A DNA stretch of 64,000 bases, taken from NCBI GenBank assembly GCA_000151295.1, contig GG745329.1, positions 1,785,570-1,849,569 on the forward strand, read 5' to 3'. Made by a program: the position numbers and the translations under genes. How positions within the stretch are numbered: the stretch's first letter is position 1; every line of letters starts with the position of its first letter. This DNA comes from Allomyces macrogynus ATCC 38327. Its lineage: Eukaryota; Blastocladiomycota; Blastocladiomycetes; Blastocladiales; Blastocladiaceae. Below the pieces are notes generated by a model, which saw nothing but the letters and a program-made list of their open reading frames with translations, did not search any database and had not been told where the DNA came from. Shown one piece after another: positions 46,101 through 55,800 of this stretch.

Positions 46101-46169
46101 GTGCAAGGGGGTCAGTCCCGAACATGCAGAGTTGGCATGGTCTCGATGCCGGCGCACCTCGTTCCATGA
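43154..46169 (+). CDS. DNAI7: DNAI7/CASC1 axonemal dynein-associated protein
   Basis: Assembles from 12 exons with consistent phases: 43154-43211, 43347-43388, 43466-43554, 43637-43741, 43814-43954, 44031-44174, 44243-44343, 44420-44942, 45013-45219, 45302-45586, 45660-45722, 45918-46169; about 669 residues, close to animal CASC1 (~700). The N-terminus is MPPKPDAKKKKKSKKELEQ, followed by a charged coil (RLLLEEQKRKEEE) as in CASC1. Family landmarks include WELYIQCSRIPNPKIESDVATY, the segment FALWCNVTKN joined across an intron to PRHKAFDVDTIHV, ELPKTVDFW, and WNSDGITDVEIDRTKGTVQF. The C-terminal block FRYGIGFASPFMGQVDAEERG and TWREDVRLLLQIIKAW completes the fold. The family associates with axonemal dynein arms. 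The last ~60 residues overlap the opposite-strand gene and may be mis-modelled. Confidence 0.85.
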
Positions 46170-48889
46170 GCGCAATAACCTCGTCCTTGGAGAAAACTTT
46201 CTTGTCCTGCACAACCTTGGCCAAGTTGGCCTCAAACTCGGACCGGAGTACGGACTCGGTCAAGTCTTCCTTGCGCTTCTTCGAGTCGACGGCCATACGC
46301 GACATGCGATCCAAGAACTAGCGCCGCAGTGGCGAGGATGTGAGTGGGAATCGTATCGGCGCGAATCGCCGAACCAAGAAGCGGCATACGACGTACGTTC
46401 ATGTTGAGCAACGAGCTGTTGAGGTTCGGCTTGATCCGAGGACGGTGCAGCGAAATGCGTCGCCGAGTCGTCGGCGAGCGCTCGAGCCGCTTGACCGGCG
46501 AGGGCGGGCCCTTGCGCACGGTGCGTAACGGAGCCGGTTGCTCCTTGCGCTCACTCGGGATCAGTGCCGGCAGAGCCACGTCGAGCGGCGGCAAGTCTTG
46601 CGTCAGCCAGCTCTTGGGGAGGAATTGGTGGTTGGCCGTCATCTGGGTCAGGTAGAGCACTTTTTGCCTAGTGAGCGCGGAAGGATGTCAGTCTCGGAAC
46701 ACCAGGCAACGTGTTCATCGCGAGGGTGACGCACTCGTATTCTTCGCGCAACATCTGGATCTGCTGCATATGCACGAGCGACAGTTCCACCACGTCCTGC
46801 AACGTAAACCACGTCTTGTTCGGGTCAATCGTCGCGGGCGCGCCGACGGGCTTGGCCGGGTCAATCAAGTTGTCGAACCGCAAATCCTCGGTCGGGAACT
46901 TGCGCCGCAACGCCGATATCAATCCGGTGCTCGCTTTCTGCATCATTTCGCGCTCCTTGACCGGGTTGAACGCAGATGAGGTGACGCTCTCGCGCGTGAG
47001 ATGGTGGAGCGCGTTCGAGGTATTGGACCGGACCAGGCCGCGGAGTTGCAGCGGCTTGCTCAATGCTGTCACGTCATCGGCAGTCCAATGATGGCGCTTG
47101 ACGCGCTCCGTCGCGATCCCGTGCACGCCGGCCTCCAACATGAACACTTCGCTCGCGTAATACATGGGCGAGTGATGCTTGAAGTGGTGGAAGGCGTAGA
47201 GCGCGCGCGGCAAGTGCGGGAAATGTTTGTTGAGCGTCTCGTTGAACTTGCACTCCATGAGCACCTTGGCTGGCACCGTCGTCGTCTTCATGCGCAGCTC
47301 CGTTTCTTGCCGCTCGCGCTTCTTCATTTCGAGAATCGCGCGCATTTCCTCTACGCGCTCGGCCTCGTTCTTGGCCTTTTTCTTTTCCCTTTTCCGGGCG
47401 CGCCGCTTCTCCTCGCTGTCCACGGGGGTGGACGCACCCGTCGAGTGAGGTCCAGTAGACAATGGGGTGCGCCCGGATTGTCGCGACAGGGCACGGTCGA
47501 CGCCGACTCCAGCGGGGGTCAGTGCACCAACTGCACGGCCTGCACTCGCCGATCCAGGCATGGATCCGACCCCGTCCATCATCTCTCCTGGGTTCGACAC
47601 TCCAACGCGGCCTGCAACGCCAACGCTGTCCTCGTCGTCGTCCTCGTCGGACGAGTCGTCGTAGAGCGCCTCCTCCTGTGCCTTGCGCAAGAGCTTGCGC
47701 GTCAGGTACTCCCACAGGAACGTTTGCCGGTTGGTGCGGTTGCGCGTGACTTGGCCGTGCATCGACTCGAGCTTGCGAATGGCCACATCAAACGCGCGCG
47801 TCTGGCGCGCGTGCTCGTCCTCGAGCTCGGCAATCGCGTTCAACTTGTCGGACCACGCCGAGGAGAAGGTGCGTACGGCGCGCACGAGCTCGAGCACGAT
47901 TTGCGACAGGTCCGACTGCGACCGAATGATTTTGGCGACCATGAGCGCGAGCGTGAGCTTGACGCCGCTCGTCACGTTCTATCGAGGCGGAAGTGTGAGC
48001 ATCAGATTCAATACAATTTAGCAATCATCAGCGAGAAAAACTGAACCTGTTTCAAGAAATCATTCTTCCACTGCGAAAACGTCTGCATGGCCGATTCGAA
48101 CTCGGCGAGCGAGTTCACGACGTCGTCGCACATGATCGCAAACGGGTTCAGGATCAGGTCGGTTGCAGCCGTTGTGGATGCAGCACCACCGGTGGTGCCC
48201 GCGCCCGGTGCCGTGGTCTCTGTTGGTGCGCCGCTTCTACCCGTCGGATCAGCGGCAAAGGACGCCAGCCCGGCGTCACGTTTCGCACACGCTTCGGGGT
48301 CGACAAACTCCTGGAGCACGTCCTTGACGAGCCCGAGCATCGGCGCGGGCGCTGGAATCCCCTTGCGAAACTGGCGCACGTCGTCGAGGTTCGACTGCAG
48401 CGTGACTTCGCGCTTGTTTTTGCGGCGCTTGAGCGCCGAAACGGTCAGCGACACAATGGGCTTGGCGACGACCGCACGCTTGTACTTGCGCTGGTACTGG
48501 AATCCCTTACCGGGGGGCAGCGCCGCGTTGGTCGGGTTGCCGCCGGCCACGGCGTCGAGCGTGTTGATTTTGCGCAACAGGGATACGGCACCCTCGCGCG
48601 GCAGTTTCTTGTAGGGTAGCGTCGGGAACGCTGGGCTGGCAGTGCCCGCGGGTTCGTCGACGCCCGGACGTGGACGTTGCTGGTCCATCAGCGCCCTGAG
48701 CTCGGACGTCGACTCGGTCAGGGTGGAGAGCATGCCGTGCGCGGCCGCGGCTGCGGCGGCAGCGCCGGCCGACGAGAGCGCCAGGCTGGCCGCATCTTTC
48801 TTCTTGTCGACGGGCGACTCCTTACTCGGCACGACAAGCTCGACCGGCGAGAACACGAGCGGGCCGGGCTTGATTTTGGGGAGCGCCAT
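45878..48889 (-). CDS. Unknown protein with coiled coil, candidate flagellar
   Basis: I do not recognise this family. The start is the ATG 48889-48887. Exons: 48889-48047, 47978 to about 46691, about 46660-46397, 46317-46158, 46098-45878; introns 68 nt, about 35-45 nt (uncertain join), 79 and 59 nt. The protein is about 900 residues. It begins MALPKIKPGPLVFSPVELVVP, has a basic patch SALKRRKNKREVTLQ, a helical region with FESAMQTFSQWKNDFLKQ and LNAIAELEDEHARQTRAF, an acidic SDEDDDED linker, a highly charged coil (EEKRRARKREKKKAKNEAERVEEM), then a conserved-looking domain with LNKHFPHLPRALYAFHHFKHHSPM and NKTWFTLQDVVELSLVHMQQ. The C-terminus includes KKRKEDLTESVLRSEFEANLAKVV. It is divergent from DRC11 with 304 bp between starts, so co-expression with axonemal genes is likely (inference). 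Confidence 0.7.
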
Positions 48890-49193
48890 GGGGCCCGCGT
48901 GGCGATATCGCTGGTATCTTACGAGGACGAGCAAGAATTGCAGCAAGTTGTGAGCGCAAGAACAGGATTTGGGATCCTCAACGTTGGCGGGCGCCGCGGA
49001 TCACGAAGGTGGCATTGGCAGAGCGGCAGCCATTGCCGCGACGCGGTCACGTTGCCATGCTTTGCGGCCACCGTTCTTCGACCAGACTGACCCAGCACTC
49101 ACGGACGCGTCCTCCACGGCATTGGACCCGTCCCGATCCAGCAACGCTGCAACTTGATGCACGACAACAGACGGAGCCGCGCAATCCGCCATC
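48890..49193. promoter_or_regulatory. Bidirectional promoter region between the unknown gene and DRC11
   Basis: 304 bp lie between two divergent start codons. GTTGCCATGC at 49051-49060 matches the left half of an RFX X-box (GTTGCC-N-...), the element that often drives ciliary genes, but the right half is poor. I treat it as a weak candidate site only. Confidence 0.4.
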
Positions 49194-52100
49194 ATGTCCA
49201 ACCTGTGCGACTTCAGCCGTGGCTTTTTCGAGCCGTGGTTTTTCGAGCCGTGTTTTTTCGAGCTGTGGTTTGTGAGCCGTGCTAAAGTTCATCTGGTGCT
49301 CACCAACGAACGGCCTGCGACCGGTACCGACGCTAGGACCTACATTGAAGAATGGCAAGAAATATCGGCCGAGATTGCGCAACAGTTGCAATATGAGAAC
49401 CCGACCGACCCGGCGCTGATCCCTAAAGACCGCGAGGCAGCGCTCCTGCACTTGACTGTGCTCTATGCCAAATACATCCGCATCTTGCAGCGGATTGAGG
49501 TGCCTTGGGGATATCAGTGACCACTCTCACTTTTTTACTCAGCATGCTGACGCTGGACGGCACTGTCTGTCCAGATTGCGCACGACCAGACCGTGCACCC
49601 TCAAAAGATTCGGCTCCTGCGCTCGCTGCTCATGAGCATTATTGGACGGTTGATTGAGGTCAAGCTGGTACGCTGCGCATTATGCGCGCGAGACCATACC
49701 CAGTCGCGGAGATGGATTGACCCACCAGCGACGGTCCTCCCGCTAGCAAATCTACGAGGTCGACGCGTCCGACTTTCCCGACCTCGAGGCCGTGCTCTTG
49801 GACCTCAAGCTGCTACCCGAAGATCTCGATGTCCCGATCCCGAAAATCTTTGCCGAGGAGCGCGTGGCGGCCGCCGCCAAGCGCGAGGCCCTGCTGGTGC
49901 GTCGTCCCTACCTGCACTATCCTTCTCGGAGTCCGAGTCCCATTGACCATGTCGTGCCCCCCTTGATAGGATAGCAAAAACGCCCAGCGGTACCAGCCAT
50001 CTTCTGGCGTTGCTTTTCCGGAAATGACCATTGAGGAGGCCGTCCTGACCCTGCAGCGCAACGAGCGCGGCCGGCAGGGCCGGATTCGAGCAAAGTACAT
50101 GCGCGACATTCGGTGCGTCCGATTTACCCGTCCTTCACCGTCGTTCCAACTGCCCCGTGAACTGACCGATTCGTCGTTGCCGTCACCAGGCTACAAGAGG
50201 AGCAGGACGCTGATCTCGACGGCGCAAGCGACGTGAGCAACATGACCAGTAGCGTCATCAAGATCCAGAAAACGTACGTCTCTCAATTCGTCTCTTTTGC
50301 TGCGTTCGGTACCAACGACCGAGACCATGTAGGTGGCGCGCGTACAAGGGCCGCCGACTCGCACACCTCGAGGCTAAGCGCGAGGCCGAGTTCCTCGGCA
50401 TGGCGACAGTGCCGTCGTTCAAGGAGCGCGCCAGCATGAGCGAGAACATGCGTCGGCGCAAGGACATTCAAAAACAGCACGAGGAAGAGTTTCAGCAGGC
50501 GCTTGTGAGCGTCAAGGACAAGTGCGTGCACCTCTCCTTCGCTCATCCACACCTGTCGCTGTCGTAATGCCAACTCACTTGGCGCTGCTGTCCAGGATTC
50601 GCAAAGTCGAGGGGCCCGACATCAAGGAGTCCTACCAGGACGCGTTCCGGCAGTGGTACATGGACTTCAAGCGCGAGGCCGGCAAGTTCCCCGACTTCCC
50701 GCCGGACGAACAGTGGAAGCTGCCCGGGTTCGCGTTTGGCCAGGCGCCGCCCGAGGACCTGAACGCGCCGCCGCCCGAGACGCCGCCGGCGGGGAAAGGC
50801 GGCAGGGGCGACAAGGCCGCGGCGGCGGGCAAGAAGGATGCGGGCAAGGACGCCAAGAAGGATGCGAAAAAGGATGCGGCGGGCAAGAAGGGCGGCGGCA
50901 AGGGCAAGGAGGCCGAGGAGGAACCCGAGCCGATCTTGTTCAACTCCAACTCGAATTACCTGCGCAAGGTGCAAGAGTCGAACACCAGCTACTTGCAAGA
51001 GTGGAAGGAGAAGAACGAGACCGACAATTTCGCGCAGCGGCACGATATTGATATCATCAAGAACGTCAAGCGCCGCGAGGTCGATGCCGAAATGAAGGAC
51101 GAGCTCTTTGGCGTCTTGAAGGAGGAGCTCGAGAACCTCAAGCTGGCCATGGAAAAGGACAGCAAAAAGAAGAAAAAGGACGGCGGTACGTTCATTCACT
51201 CATTTCGTTCTTCTCTCGCCGGTGCGCCCGCGTCCTGACCCGGATATTCCACGTGTTGTCGTGCAGGCAAGAAGAAGAAAAAGGACAAGAAGGCCGGCGG
51301 CAAAAAAGGCAAAAAGGAAAAGGACTTGACGGGCGGTCGGCCCATCGAGGAGCTGATCGATGAGCTCGCAGCCGCAGGCCTGATGCAGATTCCCGAGCAC
51401 GTGCGTCTCGACGAGTTTAAGGGCCGACCGCAGCTCACGGCCAAGGAAAAATTGAGCCCTGAACCGCCGCTACATGAGATCAAGCGCGTCGTGACCGAGT
51501 ACTGCATCTTGCCGCTCGGTCTCGACGAGCTCGACGACACGCTCACGACGCCGCGGTCGATCCTGCTCTACGGCCCGCCTGGGTGCGGCAAGTCGATGCT
51601 CGTCGACATTGTCGCGACGGAAACAGGCGCGGTGCTCTTCAACTTGTCCCCCAAGCTGACGGCGGGCCAGTACACGGGCAAGTCGAACGTGGCGCGCATG
51701 GTCTACACGGTGTTCAAGGTCGCCAAGGCGCTGGCGCCAGCGGTCGTGGTCATTGACGACGCCGAGGCCGTTTTCGCGAAAAAGGTGCCCAAGGAGGACA
51801 CGTCGGACCCGAAGCGCATCCGCAAGGACCTAGTCAAGGCCATCAATGCCCTGAAGCCGTCGGACCGCGTGCTCGTCATAGGCATCTCGCGCAACCCGTT
51901 CTACTCGGACGCCAAGGCGCTCTCGGACGCGTTCCACCGACAAATCTACGTGCCGCGGCCCAACTACGGGTCGCGCGAGACCATGTGGCGCGAATGGATT
52001 GCCGAGCGTGCCGTGTTCGAGGCGAGTCCCGCGGCTGCGGCCGCGGCCGCGGGCACGCCCTACTCGATCACGAGCCCGTTTGCGTCGTCGGCCGTGGAAC

Positions 52101-52432
52101 TGCTCGAAACGGTGCGCCGCGCCAATACGAGCGTGCTAGCGCGCATCAGTGCGGGTTACTCGCCCGCGGCCATCAAGGCGGTCGTGTACCGCACGCTCAC
52201 GCCGCGGCGCATCCACCAATTGCCGGCGCGGCCGCTGCAGACCGAGGAGCTCGTGCAGCATCTGTTCAAGCTGCCGGAGCCGGACCGGAAAATGGAGCAG
52301 GACTTTCGCGACTGGACTTTGAAGCTGCCGCTGTTCAAGAAGCGCGAGATTGTCATGGGACTGGTGCCCGAGGAGCCGCAGGATAAGGGCGGGAAGGGCA
52401 AGGGTGGGAAGGACGCAAAGAAGAAGAAGTAA
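49194..52432 (+). CDS. IQCA1: DRC11 / IQCA1, nexin-dynein regulatory complex AAA protein
   Basis: Subunit of the nexin-dynein regulatory complex that links doublets and tunes motility. Eight exons with matching phases: 49194-49499, 49575-49667, 49747-49896, 49970-50112, 50190-50273, 50333-50521, 50596-51185, 51267-52432; 906 residues. Landmarks: VHPQKIRLLRSLLMSIIGRL; LKLLPEDLDVPIPKIF; MTIEEAVLTLQRNERGRQGR; an IQ motif assembled across an intron (VIKIQKTWRAYKGRRL); EGPDIKESYQDAFRQWYMDF; a Lys/Gly/Ala-rich linker; NFAQRHDIDIIKNVKRREV; and a C-terminal AAA domain with Walker A YGPPGCGKSM and Walker B VVVIDDAEAVF. The end RRIHQLPARPLQ and the Lys-rich tail match the family. The first ~40 residues include three FFEP-type repeats and are odd for the family, so the true start might be downstream. 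Confidence 0.9.
49224..49268 (+). repeat. Three 15-bp tandem repeats at the DRC11 N-terminus
   Basis: Three near-identical copies of TTTTTCGAGCCGTGG (last base or one internal base varying), in frame, encode FFEPW, FFEPC and FFELW. A fourth, weaker copy follows. If translated, this gives a Phe-rich short repeat unusual for the family. Confidence 0.75.
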
Positions 52433-52869
52433 ATGCATTTCTCCACCCACTTGCTTGTTGAGCACTTTAGATTTCTTGCTGGAGAGAGTCCACGAAGCTG
52501 TTGAAGATAAGCGATTCTTAGGTTACATTACGCTCCGCTCTTGTGTGGCCATCGCTCGACATTTCCACCTCGTCCACCACACCGCCGCGTTCGGCAACGC
52601 CAGCATTGCCCATAAACTTTAGCTCACTACAACTTGCTGCAAGAGCGCAACGACGCGCTGAGGACGCAACATCAAACATACACGCTCGACCTTGCCGGCA
52701 AACGCGGTAGTCTGCAGACTCTTCTGGTCAGTTTTGACCTTCAAGTCCGACAGCAAAGGCGACCCGTGTGACTCACTCGCGTCAGTGATCAATCCGACCT
52801 CCAGTCGGGATATTGTTGCTGCTGCAAACTGCTGCACGCATCACGCTCAGCGCGTCACTGGTGCTGTTC
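52433..52869. other. Intergenic, no gene seen
   Basis: 437 bp lie between the DRC11 stop and the first ATG of the next plus-strand gene. The region is less GC-rich than coding DNA, with no RNA gene or motif recognised. It is the likely 3' UTR and promoter. Confidence 0.4.
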
Positions 52870-55800
52870 ATGTCGTCGAGCGGCAACGCCGGCGGACGCG
52901 ATACCCAAGCAGCGGCAAGCGCCCGCCAGCTGGTTCTGGCTGCCATCGACCGACTTTCGGTACTCGCTCAACACTTTCCCAATGCCCCGCTCTTGTCGAC
53001 CACGGGCCGTATTCTCGACGAGGCCGGACCGAATGGACAGCCGATTGTGGGTGGATGGCGACCTTCCGCCGATTGGGTCGTCGAAGGGGACGACGCGACG
53101 TCCGCTGCTTCGCTCTCCACCTGCGAGCCCGGCTGGCGATTCCCGGATCTTCACCGCCGCGAGAACCTGCTGCCAACAGCTCGAGTGCGCGCCGCAAGCC
53201 CAAGGGAAAGGGGAAAAGTCGAAAGCGGCGACGCGCAGGCCGCGCCGACGAGGATCGTGGACTCGATGCTCCACCGTCGCCAATTCCACTACGCGTGCCG
53301 AATCCGGTCGGGCCAACGACTCGCAACGCTGCGTCACGGCCGAGTCGTGCACCGAACGCTCCGGCGCCGCCAGGTAGACCCGATCGGCTCCTAGAACGTG
53401 CAGCACCAAGCGCCGACATTTGGGCCTTTGACGGGGCCGACGCCCCGCTCGATGGCGCTGGGAACGCAAGCGACTCGGACGAATTGGCCGCGATTCGCAC
53501 GCGCAAGCGGCTCAAGACCATGCCGGTCGCCAGCGCAAGCGATTTGGAGCTCTCTGATCTCGATAACGATCCAAGACCGGCACTCACGGGCGTTGGCGAC
53601 CGTGTTTCTGTCCCGCTCGCTGCTCTCGCTTCTGCTCTCTCGCCGATCCCGCCGTTTGTGGAGGCCGACCATGCTCACGTCGGCCTCGAGCTCAACGGCG
53701 ACGTGATTGAGCACGGCGTGCGCTCGGGGCCATCGACCCCTGTCAGTCTAAACTTTGCTCGACTTCCAGAGCCACAATCAGCCGCGACCGGATCGCCCGC
53801 GCCGAGCGCAGTTCCAGGCCCGAAAACACAATGGGAATGGCCTCATCGCCCGGCCCGTCGGGCACGCCATTTTTTACCGCCGTCGGCTGGGATCTCGCCC
53901 CGAGCACACCGCCGATCGCTCGCGACAACTCGCCACCGCGACAATCCGTGTCGCCACCTGCCGTGGCGCAGCCAAGCGACCCACCAGTTGACGATTATTT
54001 CGATCGCATCCAACGTCGTGACGATCTCTTTGACGACGAAAGCGACGATATCGCCGGCGCCGCACTGCGAATCCCCGCACCGGCCCCATCACCACCGCCA
54101 CCAGCCGCTGATCTCGTCGATGGCGATACGTTTGGCGGTCGTCACCGACGGCGGACCAGAGACCAGGCCCGCAGCAAGATTGTCGGCTTGTTTGAAAAGT
54201 ACGGCGACTTTGTGCACCTCAAGGCGCACGAGCGCTCGACGGGCCAGGCCGCCGACGAGGACGATGATTTTGTCGCGCCGAGTGTGGCGGGCTCGCAGAT
54301 TCCGCAGCCAGCTCCAGACGTCGGCTCCAGCATGCAGGCGCCACCATCGTCACCGTTCGACCTGGCTTCCGATATGCCGTCAGTTTCTCGTCCAGTCTCG
54401 CCATTGCCGTTGCCGAGCCCACGTGCTGGCTCGTCTCGTCCACCATCACCGATTTTCATTGCGTCGTGACCCGCCGCAGCGCCCGATATTTCAGGCGTCG
54501 ACGATCCGCTCGCCGACTTAGACCTGCCGCCACCACCTCCGCTGCTCGACCGCCGACGAGCTCGTGGATCCAAGTTGGTCGTTTCCGTGGCCATGAACCG
54601 ACGGCGCAAGTTGCGCGAGGACACTCAGGAGCCTTTTGACCGCATGGTCGTTCGTAGCGCGCCGTTTCGGCATGATTTGACGCGGAACCGCTCGGCGGGC
54701 TCAGTCGCGACCCCATTGTCATTTGCCCTCGTGTCGGCCATCCGCAACTCTGACGCTCTGCCGTTTCTGCGCATTGCCGCGCGCCATCTTCAGACGGTTG
54801 CGGAGCGAGCACCGGACGGTGCGAGCGCGAAGTCGCTATATGGCAACATGACGCGCAAGTACTTGGTTGTCGACTCGGACGTGCGCGATGCGCTGCGATC
54901 GGCAAGGGATGAGGCCAAGTCGGTCAACGACGCGGCGCTCCAGTGGGTGGACGATGCGCGGCCGAGTGGGCCACGCCGACCGCGTGCGCCCACTGCGTCG
55001 AGCTCGGCGTCAGCGGCACCTCTGCGCCGTGCACCACGTTCAGCTGAGCAAGGGCTCGCATCGCGACCGCAATCACGACGAAAACCGGCCCACGCCAACC
55101 GCGTGCGCCCACTGCGTCGAGCTTGGCGTCAGCGGCACCTCCGCGCCGTGCACCACGTTCAGCTGAGCAAGGGCTCGCATCGCAACCGCGATCACGACGG
55201 AAACCGGCCCACGCCAACCGCGTCGCCCGCGACGCCCCCACCTTGCCCGAAGATGCTCGCTCGGCCCCTGTGCTCGCCAGGGTCCCTCCCCATTATTTCC
55301 ACGTGGAGCGCAGTCCGAGTCCTGCTGATTCTGGTCGCTCACTCATGTTCGAACCATTTCTTCCCGCCAACAACGAAGCACCGTCGAGGCCTCCGCCACT
55401 TGGTCAAACGCCATGACCTGGTTGATCTCGCTCGACGCCTGCAAGCATTGTACCGCCATCATGGCCGATTTTGTGCCGCCAGAAAAAGGACGACTCGTCC
55501 ATGTGACGGGATCACGCTCGTCGACGTTCCAATGTCCCGCCATGACACTTCGTGTTGCCCCGGACTCGCTGGAGTTTTGTGTGTCGGTCGTGCTCGCTCG
55601 CGACACGTTTGGGACTGATGTCGAGTTTCCTAGTGTGTTTGGCCTGCTGCTCGACATGGATCTGTTCGCGGAAAAGATTGACGTGATCTTGGAGGAGTTT
55701 GAGTGCATTGCGCTCAACAAGCTGCCCAGCTTGCTGCTTCTCTTTGTCGCATGGTACTTGCAGGTCCATTTTCCGCTTGATGGGGCGACATTGCGCCAAT

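Noticed and set aside
47001..48044. 347-codon plus-strand ORF
   Set aside because: Antisense to the unknown minus-strand gene, which has splice signals and better coding character.
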